A DNA stretch of 64,000 nucleotides from Caballeronia grimmiae (GTDB lineage Bacteria > Pseudomonadota > Gammaproteobacteria > Burkholderiales > Burkholderiaceae). The notes under the pieces were generated by a model, which searched no databases, was not told the DNA's origin, and worked only from the letters and a program-made list of their open reading frames with translations. The DNA lies in contig NZ_JFHE01000013.1 of assembly GCF_000698555.1 (NCBI RefSeq), positions 1 to 64,000 on the forward strand. The letters run 5' to 3'. A program made the position numbers and the translations under genes. Positions 16,341 to 25,307 of this stretch are shown in pieces (the first letter of the stretch is position 1; each line of letters opens with the position of its first letter).

Positions 16341-16408
16341 TCCCGCGTCCCGGTCGATGCCGGGATGAGGCGCGCAGTACGCGGGAAAGCGGGACACGTG
16401 TCCCGGCC
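16341..16408. promoter_or_regulatory. Cluster of TCCCG/CGGGA inverted repeats, candidate operator (copy B)
   Basis: Six half-sites lie in under 70 bases. TCCCGG-TCGATG-CCGGGA (16348-16365) and the perfect 16-bp palindrome CGGGACAC-GTGTCCCG (16390-16405) are the clearest. The block lies between the hydrolase-LuxR stop and the diiron oxygenase start, about 120-190 bases upstream of the latter. On the minus strand it reads GGCCGGGACAC-GTGTCCCG, sharing GGCCGGGACAC with copy A at 11047. A T-less terminator of the hydrolase gene is an alternative. Confidence 0.6.
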
Positions 16409-16417
16409 AGGTCGGGT

Positions 16418-17503
16418 CTACGAAGAAACGTCGTCGAAGCCCGCGCGGCGCGCAAGCACGATCGCCTGTCCGCGGCTATCGACTTCGAGCTTCGAGAAAA
16501 TGCTGGTGAGATGATTGCGCACGGTCTTTTCGCTCAATGCGAGCCGCGCGGCAATCTGCGCATTGTCGCGGCCGCCCGCAAGCAATTTGACGATGTCCCG
16601 CTCGCGCGGCGTCAGCATCGCAAAAGCGGGATCGGGCGCGGTCAACGCCGGAAGAAAACCGCGCACTTCATCGCGCCATCGCTGCCAGGCGGGTTCGGCT
16701 TCGAGCACGAGATGATTGTCGCTTTCGAGCGGGACGAAGCGCGCACCGGGAATCATCCCTGCGATCAGGCGGCTTTCGTCGAACGGGACGCGCGCATCGC
16801 CGCTTGCGTGAAGCACCAGTACTGGGCATTCCACCTTGGGCAACAGATCGAACACGTCGATCTCGTTGAAGACGCGCATGATGCGCGCCGCGTTGCGCGG
16901 CGTCGTGGTCATGCGTTCCAGCTCATTGAACCAGCGATGCTGTTCCGGACTGCCGCCCGGTATGAACTGCGTGGTGAAGAACTGGCGGAACGCGGGATTG
17001 CTCTTGCCCCAGCCTATCTCAGCGAGACGCACGAGCATTTCCGCTTCCTCGTGCAGGGCGGGATCGTTCGTGCGCTTGAGGCGTCCCCTCGCATAGCCGC
17101 CGTGCAACACGAGATGAGTCACGCGCTCTGGATGCGCCACCGCATACGCGACGGCGATCGATGCGCCCTGCGATATGCCGAGCAATGGAAAACGCTCGAT
17201 GCCGCATGCGTCGACGACGGTTTCCAGATCGCGCAGCCACGCATCGAAGGAGATATCGGCGACGTCTCTATCAGAGAGGCCGCAGCCGCGCTGATCGTAG
17301 CGAATCAACGTGTGATGCTGGCACAGCTCCAGCATCAGATGGCTCCACACCGGGCTAGAGAAGTCCAGCTCGAGATGGCTCAGCCAGTTCGCCGCCTTGA
17401 TGAGCGGCGGCCCGGAACCGCACGTCGCGTAAGCGATGCGCGCGCCATCGCTCGCCATGCATAGACGTATCTGTTGCCGCGGCGGGGAGGAGCACTGCTT
17501 CAT
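16418..17503 (-). CDS. Alpha/beta hydrolase fused to a C-terminal LuxR-type HTH
   Basis: A 361-residue protein. The alpha/beta-hydrolase domain (about 15-285) has nucleophile elbow GISQGAS, acid HASGDARVPF and His in SDNHLVL, so the catalytic triad looks intact. Residues about 295-355 form a LuxR/GerE helix-turn-helix (LTPRERDIVKLLAGG, ALSEKTVRNHLTSIFSKL). The fold suggests a regulator that binds or cleaves a small ester or lactone. The start at 17503 puts MKQ just before the conserved IRLCMASDGARIAYA; no good Shine-Dalgarno is seen. The diiron oxygenase follows on the same strand, making it the obvious candidate target. Confidence 0.88.
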   Translation of the reverse strand: MKQCSSPPRQQIRLCMASDGARIAYATCGSGPPLIKAANWLSHLELDFSSPVWSHLMLELCQHHTLIRYDQRGCGLSDRDVADISFDAWLRDLETVVDACGIERFPLLGISQGASIAVAYAVAHPERVTHLVLHGGYARGRLKRTNDPALHEEAEMLVRLAEIGWGKSNPAFRQFFTTQFIPGGSPEQHRWFNELERMTTTPRNAARIMRVFNEIDVFDLLPKVECPVLVLHASGDARVPFDESRLIAGMIPGARFVPLESDNHLVLEAEPAWQRWRDEVRGFLPALTAPDPAFAMLTPRERDIVKLLAGGRDNAQIAARLALSEKTVRNHLTSIFSKLEVDSRGQAIVLARRAGFDDVSS

Positions 17504-17745
17504 CGCGAGGCAATGATGTATGGAGTACGTAGTAATTCGGCCGGTGTTAAACGGATCGCACGAGTCAGTCATGCTCGCGCGCAAAGGCGGGGAAAGTCAA
17601 GGTTCCGGGTGTCGTCGAGTTAGGTGCCGCAGTCGCTCTATCTGCCCGCCAGCATCGAGGCGCGCAACGCAAATTCGATTGACATCGACGATTTATAAGC
17701 CTATAACCATCCCATTGGATGGTGAGCGGATGGAAAAACCGGAAT

Positions 17746-18171
17746 ATGGAAAAGACGGATACGCCCGAATCGTCACGCTCACGCGGCGGCGAAACGGAAA
17801 AAATTACGATCAATCTCGGCCCGGTGGACTTGGGCCAGATCGACTTGCTCGTCGAAGAAGGCTTTTACTCGAACCGGACGGACCTCATTCGCACGGCCAT
17901 TCGCAACCAGTTGTCGGTTCACGCGGTCGTCGTTCGGGAAACGGTGACGCGGCGCGAACTGGTGCTGGGCCTTCAGTACTTCTCAAAGCGCGATCTCGAA
18001 GCGATCCGCGCCGCGAACGAGCGACTCAAGATTCAAGTGCTGGGACTTGCCAGCATTGCCGCCGACGTGACGCCCGAGCTCGCGCTGGCCACGATCGATT
18101 CCATTCTGGTGCGCGGCGCATTGCACGCACCAGCGGCTGTCAAAGCTGCGCTCGCGGGTCGAATCCGCTAG
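17746..18171 (+). CDS. CopG-like (ribbon-helix-helix) regulator
   Basis: A protein of about 141 residues from ATG 17746; an in-frame ATG at 17719 would add nine. After a polar N-terminus comes KITINLGPVDLGQIDLLVEEGFYSN and RTDLIRTAIRNQL, a beta-strand then two helices as in ribbon-helix-helix proteins. The C-terminal half (RELVLGLQYFSKRDLEAI to AVKAALAGRIR) is a predicted helical domain. The PHB-depolymerase-type esterase starts 36 bases downstream on the same strand, which suggests local regulation. Confidence 0.72.
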   Translation: MEKTDTPESSRSRGGETEKITINLGPVDLGQIDLLVEEGFYSNRTDLIRTAIRNQLSVHAVVVRETVTRRELVLGLQYFSKRDLEAIRAANERLKIQVLGLASIAADVTPELALATIDSILVRGALHAPAAVKAALAGRIR

Positions 18172-18207
18172 CGCCGCCATGCACGCCAACAAACAACGGA
18201 CCTCACA

Positions 18208-19278
18208 ATGAAACTCAATGAAGGCTTTCTGGACTCGATGAAAGAAGCGTTCGCACGCTTCAAGGAACACGACCCCGCCGCCGCCACCGATCTCATCCGG
18301 CGCGCGTTAAGCGGCGAATCCACGCACGTGGAGCCGCCGCAAGCGCAACGTCCCGAACGGGCGAAGGTCGATACGACGCCCTTCGGCCGCTTTCACAAGA
18401 CGCGGACTGAAACGGATACTGCAGTCGAGGATCGCGGACATTTCAGCCGGAAAAGCTACGCGAATGCCGCCGGGCAGCGCGATTACAAGCTCTACGTGCC
18501 GAGCGGATATCGCGGCGAGCCGGTGCCGCTCATCGTCATGCTGCACGGCTGCACGCAGGACGCCGACGATTTCGCGGCCGGCACGCAAATGAACACACTC
18601 GCGGACGAGCACGGCTGCATCGTCGTCTATCCGATCCAGCCGCAAGGGGCGAATCCGTCGAAGTGCTGGAACTGGTTCAAACCCGCCGATCAGGCGCGCG
18701 AGCGCGGCGAGCCATCCTTGATCGCGGGCATCACGCGTGAAGTCATGGCGAGTCATAGCGTGGACCCAAAGCGTGTGTATGTCGCGGGGTTATCGGCGGG
18801 AGGCGCGATGGCGGCGATACTCGCGCAGACCTATCCGGAGTTGTACGCTGCGGCAGGCGTGCATTCGGGACTGGCTGCCGGATCGGCGCACGATCTTCCG
18901 TCCGCGCTCGCAGCGATGCGCGGCGGCCAGCGTCCCGGGCACGCGAAGATGACGCAGCCGTCGCGCTGTCCGCTCATCGTCTTCCACGGCGATGCGGATA
19001 GCACCGTCCATCATGCAAACGCCGATGCGATCCTGCGCGGCTTCAGCGTCGACACGGCCGCGTCCGCCGCGCCCGCAAGCGACATCGTGAGTGCGCGCAA
19101 GTACACGGTGCGCAAGCTGGTGTCGCCTGAAGGCACGCGGGCGGAGTTCTGGACGATACACGGCGCGCCGCATGCGTGGTCAGGCGGCAGTTCACGCGGC
19201 TCCTATACCGATCCCACCGGTCCCGATGCCAGCGCCGCCATGCTGCGATTCTTTCTGGCGCATCCTCGGCAGCACTGA
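18208..19278 (+). CDS. PHB depolymerase-family esterase
   Basis: A 356-residue protein of the LpqC/Esterase_phb family. The oxyanion region is VMLHGCTQDADDFAAG, the lipase box GLSAGGAM, the acid FHGDADSTVHH and the catalytic His in GAPHAWSGG. No signal peptide is present; the N-terminus MKLNEGFLDSMKEAFARF is amphipathic, as in intracellular members. It may hydrolyse polyhydroxyalkanoate oligomers or other esters. It is convergent with the LysR gene, 22 bases away. Confidence 0.87.
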   Translation: MKLNEGFLDSMKEAFARFKEHDPAAATDLIRRALSGESTHVEPPQAQRPERAKVDTTPFGRFHKTRTETDTAVEDRGHFSRKSYANAAGQRDYKLYVPSGYRGEPVPLIVMLHGCTQDADDFAAGTQMNTLADEHGCIVVYPIQPQGANPSKCWNWFKPADQARERGEPSLIAGITREVMASHSVDPKRVYVAGLSAGGAMAAILAQTYPELYAAAGVHSGLAAGSAHDLPSALAAMRGGQRPGHAKMTQPSRCPLIVFHGDADSTVHHANADAILRGFSVDTAASAAPASDIVSARKYTVRKLVSPEGTRAEFWTIHGAPHAWSGGSSRGSYTDPTGPDASAAMLRFFLAHPRQH

Positions 19279-19300
19279 GCGTGATCGGCGTGGTCAGTGG

Positions 19301-20218
19301 TCAGCGGTGCGGCAGCCACGCAGGCTCGGAAAGATGCGCCGCGAAGAAATCGCCGAGCGCCGTCACCTTCGCCGGACGCGCCCTCGCCGATGGCGTGACG
19401 AAGTACAGGCCGCCTCGCGTCAGCCGCCAATCGGTCAGAATCGTTTCGAGACGGCCATCGGCGAGATATTCGCCCGCGATGAACTCGGGCAGCTCGGCAA
19501 TGGCGAGTCCATCGAGCAGCATCGGCAGAAGCGCATCGGCGTTCGTGACGCGCAACGGTCCCGTCGGCGTAACCGGCTCTTCTTCGCCGGCATCGTTCGT
19601 GAAGCGCCACACTGGGTTGCCCGCGCGATAAGCGTAGGAAAGGCACGGCCGGCCCGCGAGGTCGCGCGGATGCGCCGGGCGGCCGTATCGCTCCAGATAG
19701 TCCGGCGACGCGACGACGAGTTGCGACACCGGGCACAAGCGCCTCGCCACCAGCGACGAATCCGGCAAGGCGGCAATCCGCAGCGCCGCATCGAAACCTT
19801 GCGCGACGATGTCGACCGTCGCATCGGACAAATGCAAGTCGACCGAGACTTCCGGATACGCCCGGAAGAACGCGGGCATCAGCGGCGCAACCCAGCGCAA
19901 GCCGAACGACATCGGCACGGCGAGACGAACCAATCCGCGCGGCTGTACCGACATCTCGCGTGCGACGCTCTCCGCTTCCTCGGCCTGCCGATAAATGTCG
20001 CCGGCCTTCTCCGCGATAGTCCCGCCGAACTCGGTCAGCGCCAGTTGCCGCGATGTTCGATTGAACAGCCTCGCGCCCAGCCGATCTTCCAGCCTCGCCA
20101 CGCCGCGCGATACCGTCGCGACGGAGACGCCCATCGCGCGGGCAGCCGCTGCGAACGAGCCCTCTTCGGCCACCTTGGCGAACATCGCCAGGCCCTCGAA
20201 ATCCGGTAGCTTCGTCAT
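19301..20218 (-). CDS. LysR-family transcription regulator
   Basis: A 305-residue protein with an N-terminal winged helix ([36 protein letters not shown]) and a LysR substrate-binding domain. It is divergent from the SDR gene across 118 bases. LysR proteins usually control such a divergent neighbour, so the SDR gene is the likely target. The inducer is unknown. Confidence 0.93.
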   Translation of the reverse strand: MTKLPDFEGLAMFAKVAEEGSFAAAARAMGVSVATVSRGVARLEDRLGARLFNRTSRQLALTEFGGTIAEKAGDIYRQAEEAESVAREMSVQPRGLVRLAVPMSFGLRWVAPLMPAFFRAYPEVSVDLHLSDATVDIVAQGFDAALRIAALPDSSLVARRLCPVSQLVVASPDYLERYGRPAHPRDLAGRPCLSYAYRAGNPVWRFTNDAGEEEPVTPTGPLRVTNADALLPMLLDGLAIAELPEFIAGEYLADGRLETILTDWRLTRGGLYFVTPSARARPAKVTALGDFFAAHLSEPAWLPHR

Positions 20219-20336
20219 TTCATTTCTGCAACGATGGTTTGCAGACGATTCTATTTCGAAAGGACGTGGCCGTCGATATCCTTCTCACATCGCTTCACGA
20301 CATGACACTTCAACCGGACACACAAGGAGCAACACC

Positions 20337-21098
20337 ATGGCACGCAAGCTCGAAGGCAAGATCGCACTCGTCACCGGGGCCACCAGCGGCATCGGCCTCG
20401 CAACCGCCAAGCGGTTCGCAGCGGAAGGCGCGCATGTGTACATCACGGGCCGTCGCGCAGCCGAACTCGATGCAGCGGTCGCGGCCATTAACGCGATCGG
20501 CTCAGCGACCGGCGTGCGCGTCGATTCGTCGAAGCTCGATCAACTGGACGCACTTTATGAGCAGATTCGCGGGGAAAAGGGCCGGCTCGATGTGCTCTTC
20601 GCCAATGCAGGCGGCGGGAGCATGCTGCCGCTCGGCGAGATCACCGAGGCGCATTATCACGACACCTTCGACCGCAACGTGAAGGGCACGCTCTTTACCG
20701 TGCAGAAGGCGCTGCCGCTGCTGTCGAAGGGCGCATCCGTGATCCTCGCGGGGTCGACGACGACCATCGAAGGGACGGCGGCGTTCAGCGTCTATTCGGC
20801 TTCGAAGGCTGCGATCCGCAACTTCGCCCGAAGCTGGATTCTCGATCTGAAGGACCGCGGCATCCGTGTGAACACCATCAGCCCCGGTGCGACGAAGACG
20901 CCCGGACTCGTCGAACTCGCAGGCCCGGACGAGACGCAGCAGCAAGGCTTGCTGGACTATCTGGCGTCGCGCATTCCGATGGGGCGCGTCGGCGATCCGA
21001 ACGAAATCGCATCGGCTGCGCTGTTCCTCGCGTCCGACGATGCGAGCTTCGTGAACGGCGCGGAACTGTTCGTCGACGGCGGTCAGGCGCAAGTCTGA
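20337..21098 (+). CDS. Short-chain dehydrogenase/reductase (SDR)
   Basis: A 253-residue classical SDR. The ATG at 20337 follows AAGGAG at 20324-20329. It has the NAD(P)-binding TGATSGIG at residues 13-20, the FANAGG motif, a catalytic Ser in ILAGSTTT and YSASK (Y-x3-K), and ends in the usual FVDGGQAQV. The GRR after the second strand favours NADP(H). It is paired with the divergent LysR gene. The substrate is unknown. Confidence 0.93.
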   Translation: MARKLEGKIALVTGATSGIGLATAKRFAAEGAHVYITGRRAAELDAAVAAINAIGSATGVRVDSSKLDQLDALYEQIRGEKGRLDVLFANAGGGSMLPLGEITEAHYHDTFDRNVKGTLFTVQKALPLLSKGASVILAGSTTTIEGTAAFSVYSASKAAIRNFARSWILDLKDRGIRVNTISPGATKTPGLVELAGPDETQQQGLLDYLASRIPMGRVGDPNEIASAALFLASDDASFVNGAELFVDGGQAQV

Positions 21099-21110
21099 GC
21101 ATCACAGCAC

Positions 21111-21138
21111 GAAGGCAGCGGCGCGTGCGGCTGCCTTC
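21111..21138 (+). terminator. Hairpin after the SDR gene
   Basis: GAAGGCAGC/GCTGCCTTC with a 10-base loop, 12 bases after the stop. No T-run follows, so termination efficiency is uncertain. Confidence 0.45.
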
Positions 21139-21240
21139 GAAAGATGCAGCGCTGGCCGTTGGCTTGTGATCCTCGGCTCTCTCTCAGGTTCTAGCTGGCC
21201 GAAACACGGTTGTTTCCAGCGCTGCGCGGGCAGGATAGCC

Positions 21241-21254
21241 TGGAACCGGTTCCA
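21241..21254. promoter_or_regulatory. LacI-family-type operator palindrome
   Basis: TGGAACCGGTTCCA is a perfect 14-bp palindrome with the central CG step and the TG-AACCGGTT-CA layout of LacI/GalR-family operators. No sugar gene or LacI regulator is adjacent. Confidence 0.4.
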
Positions 21255-21335
21255 ACGTCGCATCGTTTTTCGCAATATCGTTATTACGGTCGATGATTTG
21301 CAACGGCGACTAAACGGGATGCACGAGCAGCAGGC

Positions 21336-21438
21336 AAAAAAAAGCCGGCTCATTGAGCCGGCCTGAAAGTTCTGGCCATTCCGAGGGCCGTGCCAGAACC
21401 TGAGAGAGCAAACGTTCCGCCGATATCCGCAGAACATA
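21336..21438 (-). ncRNA. Candidate small RNA with intrinsic terminator
   Basis: On the minus strand, a TATACT -10 element (21445-21450; no good -35) is followed by about 100 bases with two hairpins. One is GTTCTGGC/GCCAGAAC (arms 21369-21376 and 21392-21399). The other is a GC-rich terminator stem GCCGGCTC-AAT-GAGCCGGC (21344-21362), followed by eight T. No open reading frame with a ribosome site fits. The 5' end is a guess from the -10 box. It could instead be the terminator of a longer minus-strand transcript. Confidence 0.55.
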
Positions 21439-22051
21439 AACGACAGTATAGCTGATCGAGAGCGCGTCTGGCTGTTTCACTTTCATTTTTATCATTTTTT
21501 TGAGCGAGTCGATTGTCGCATCTTGTTAGGCCTTGAAGCCTGCAGAGTCAAGCTGCATCGACCTCGGCCGCAAAATCGGCGATTTGACGCGCCTCGTCGA
21601 CTCTTTCATTTTTATCACTTTTAAATGTTTGCTCCGTTCGCGGGCAGTGCCGCTCGGCGGGGCGAGCCTGATCCACGCGCGTCGAGTTCCGCGTTGGCGG
21701 CTCGTGAGCACGAACCGGCGCCGAAGCCATCACGGTCGCATTTCGGCAGCGCAATAGGCGCTCTCAGTCAATGGAGAACTAACGGCCACCGGCTGCCGGA
21801 AGTCGCGCTCGGCGGCAATGCGCCGATGTTCGATCCATTTGCCGACGCAAGAAGTAGCGCGCGCTCGAAAGCGTCGCTGCAAGTGATTTGGATCAGCATT
21901 CGCTGTTGCAGACGTTCCACCGTTTATGCGGCCTGTTCGAAAGCGCCGCGCGCAGCAACGCACGCAATCGCAGCGGTCTGCGCTCATCGAAGAACCCAAC
22001 GCACCATCCGACGCCTGGCTCGACTGCGGCAACATGCCGACGATCCAACTA

Positions 22052-24796
22052 TCACTGCCGCTCGCTCATCCGTGATTCGGAGATCACGCTCCGTATCGCA
22101 TCGAAAAGACGGGCGGGATCTACGGGCTTCGACAGATGCAGATCGAACCCCGCCTGCAACGCACGCGCTTTGTCGTCCGCGCTGCCGAAGGCGGTCACCG
22201 CGATAGCCGGCGTCCGATGCCCCGCCTGCCGCAATGATTGCATGAGCGAGTAACCATCTTCGTGCGGCATCCCGATGTCCGACAGCACCACGTCGAACTG
22301 CCGCGTCGCGAGGCAAGTCCGCGCAGCCGACGCCGATTCCGCGCCGCACACTTGCGCGCCAACGGAACCCAGCACGGCGGTCATTGCATCGCGCGCGTCG
22401 GCTTCGTCTTCGACCAGCAGAATGTCGAGACTGTCGAGCACATCGCGAGCCGATGACGAAGCAGCATGCAACGAGACGCCGCCGGATCGCGCATCGTCGT
22501 TGATCTTGGACGGCAGCGACACCGTGAAAACGCTACCCTGCCCCACACCGCCGCTATACGCCGTGATGGAACCGCCATGCAGATTGACGATGCTTTTCGC
22601 TATCGCCAGGCCGATCCCGAGTCCGCCGAACGCGCGCGTCGTCGCCGGCGCGTTCGAAGCCTGCGCGAACGGTTCGAACACGCGCTCGATAAAGGACGCC
22701 GGAATTCCTTCGCCGGTGTCGGCGACCTCGATCTCGGCAGCGTCCCCTTTTCTGCGTGCGTCGATGCGTATGCGGCCACCCGGCTTCGTGTATTTGAGTG
22801 CATTACCGAGCAGATTCGAGAAGACCTGACTGAGTCGCGTTGAATCGCCTTCTATCACGAGCGATTCGGGAAGCTCATGAACGATATTGATTTCCTTCGC
22901 CACCGCCTCCAGCGCCACGTCGTCCATTTCCGACACCAGCAGCGGCACGAGATCGACCTTCTCCATCTCGATGAGAAGCTGCCCCGCCGCGATGCGGCTC
23001 AGGTCGAGCAGGTCATCGACGAGGCGAGCCTGCAACTTCACGTTCCGGTCGATCGCGTCGATCCCGCGTGCGCGCAGCTCCGCGTTGGCGCTCTCGTGAC
23101 GGAGAAGATAGCTCCACGATTGCATCGCGTTGAGCGGCGTGCGCAATTCATGCGATACGGTCGCGAGAAACGTGTCTTTCAGGCTGCTCGCGTGCTGCGC
23201 TTCCAGGCGCAGAAGCCGTTCACTCGCCAGCAGCCGGTTGCGCTCGCTTTCCAGGCTCTTCTGATGTGAGATATCGATGGTGATGCCGTCGAATCGCACC
23301 GGCTGGCCGTCGTCATCGACGTGGGTGCGGCCTTTCGCGCGAATCCATCGAACGTCGCCGGCCGGAGAAACCGTGCGGTATTCGATATCGTAGGGAATGC
23401 CTTGGTTGACGGCCCGCTCGATGGCCACGCGAGTCTTTTACCTGTCCTCCGGATGAACGATCTGATAGAACAGTTCCAGGTCGACATCCGCGTTGGGTGC
23501 GAGCCAAAAATGCTCCTTACATTTCGGATTCCATATGATTCGGCTCAGTGGAATCGGACAATGAAACGTCCCGATCTCCGCCGCTTCGATCGACAAGTCC
23601 AGACGTTCGCGTTCCTCGCGCAGGCTCTGTGCGGTGCGTAGCGTTTCTTCGACATCGGTGATCATGCCGACCCATTCGTAGATATCACCGTCCTTGCCGC
23701 GCGTGCCCGCCGCGCGAACCTGACACCGCCGGAACGTCGAAGACGCCGCATGCCACAGTCGCACGTCGGCACGATAGGGCTGATCCGTCTTGACGGCGCG
23801 CTCGAGCGCGGCCTGAGCCAGCGCGCGGTCCGCTTCATGGATCATTTCAATCCATCCGTGGCCCTGATGCTTTTCCCACGGCTGCCCGGTATAGCTTTCC
23901 CACGAGGGCTGCGGAATCACGAAGCGGCCGATTTCGTCGCACACATAGGCGATGGTGCTCGCCACCGTCACGAGCGCGCGATATCGCGATTCGAGCCGCA
24001 AGCGTTCCAGCTCGATGTTCTTGGGCTCGTTGACGTCGATGGTCGCGCCGAGCCAGCGAACCAGCGCGCCTTCGCTATCCCTGAGCGGCGTCGCGAGCGA
24101 CCGCATCCAGCGATACGTTCCGTCCGGCTGACGAAGCCGATGATCGATGACATAGTCCGTGCCGTCCTGCACGGATGCCGCCCATCGTTGAACCGTCGCT
24201 TCGCGATCGTTCGGGTGAGTCAACGTCTCCCATGAGCGTCCGAGCAGCGGCTGTTCCGCGGCGGTATGGCGCAATGCCGCGCTCGACATGTGATCGAGCA
24301 GGCCATCAGGCCCGGCCGTCCACAGAATGATCGGCATTGCCTCTGAGAGCATGCGATATCCCGCCAGCGCGGTCTCGATGTCCATCAACGCCGGATGTGC
24401 GCCGGACGGCTTTACGACGAGCAGCACGGCGGGTTCTCGAGCGGCATTCGTGCGCTGCGGGAGCGGACGGAACTCCAGCGTCCAGGCTGCCCCGTGTTCC
24501 GCCGTCGAAGCGGTGGATGCAGGCACGACCACAATCGCAGGCTGCATCGTCCGCAGAGCTTCGGTTGCGACGGCGGACACGCGGGCGCCCCACTCATCCC
24601 TCGACGAAGCAGGATCGTCTTTCAAGAGAAGTGAAAGAATTTCTTCCGATACTCGCCCCGGCGCAGGCTCGCCAAAGCGTTCGACGAAGTGCCGGTTACC
24701 CGCAATGACAGACAGATCCCGGGCAAGAATGGCGCATGCGGACGGGTTGATTTCCAGCAGCGCGAGCGCCAGTGCGTCGTCGTTGGTCGTGGGCAT
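22052..24796 (-). pseudogene. Hybrid PAS sensor histidine kinase interrupted by one in-frame stop
   Basis: A single 915-codon frame is broken once, by TAA at 23438-23440. The upstream 452 residues hold three PAS domains and the first half of a fourth, ending FYQIVHPEDR. After the stop the same frame continues KTRVAIERAV and completes that PAS domain. It then gives HisKA (TVSHELRTPLNAM), HATPase (NLLGNALKYT, GLGIGLAIAK) and a C-terminal receiver (LVEDEAD, LSDIGMPHEDG, LSKPVD). A CAA-to-TAA change would explain it. It is either an inactivated kinase, a split pair (restart at GTG 23428), or a sequencing error. It is divergent from another PAS kinase. Confidence 0.8.
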
Positions 24797-25307
24797 TTCT
24801 ACGGCAGTCGAGAGTCACGAGTGAGTTTCCGCGGCTGGACGCTTCGGCGGGTTTCGTTCACTCAGGAACCTTCTACAAAGGTCAGTGAGTTTGCGCATAT
24901 CTTACCCGTGGACGTGCGCTCCGGGCTGTCGATGGACAAGCAAATCGAATGCCATTGCTTGCAGGCGTACCACTTGGATAGACGTTTGCAATCACTCGTC
25001 CAATTTCTGTTCATCTTCAGGCATTACCGATGGATGCCGTATGACAACCTTCAACGGCCCGCCGATTTAATCGACATGGAACCCGCGGCATAGATCGGAC
25101 TCACAGAAACAAGAAGAAACAAGCGCAGAAAGAAAGTGAAGCGAGTGCCGGTCAGAACGTCATTCGCTTCATGCGATGCACTCTTTCACTGTGAATCAAC
25201 GATTAGGATGACAGTCGGCAACGTACACGATTCCAGAAAAATGGGAGAATGTCGTCTTGCAACGCGCACAATATCAATAACGCGCTCGCGTTTTCCTTCA
25301 AGCTCCT
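24797..25307. other. Intergenic region between two divergent sensor kinases
   Basis: 511 bases holding the promoters of both kinases. I see no clear -10/-35 pair, no strong inverted repeat and no convincing gene. A plus-strand frame ending at 25093 contains a 53-codon tail beginning MDKQIECHC, which has no supporting ribosome site or recognisable family. Confidence 0.5.

Larger units (their letters stand above)
21139..22051. other. Structured non-coding region (about 0.9 kb)
   Basis: No convincing gene lies here. Besides the sRNA candidate and LacI-like palindrome (listed separately), it holds two inverted repeats: GCAGCGCTGG (21146-21155) with CCAGCGCTGC (21216-21225), and CTCTCTCAGGTTCT (21179-21192) with its exact complement at 21395-21408. 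A 15-base direct repeat CTTTCATTTTTATCA occurs at 21480 and 21603. The stretch 21620-22051 shows only short frames. One plus-strand frame of about 49 codons ending at 22075 is possible but unsupported. Confidence 0.55.

Noticed and set aside
21526..22206. Several short frames on both strands in the region after the SDR gene
   Set aside because: Low-complexity Arg/Ser-rich products, no Shine-Dalgarno, and no agreement with neighbouring genes. A 49-codon plus frame ending at 22075 is possible but unsupported.
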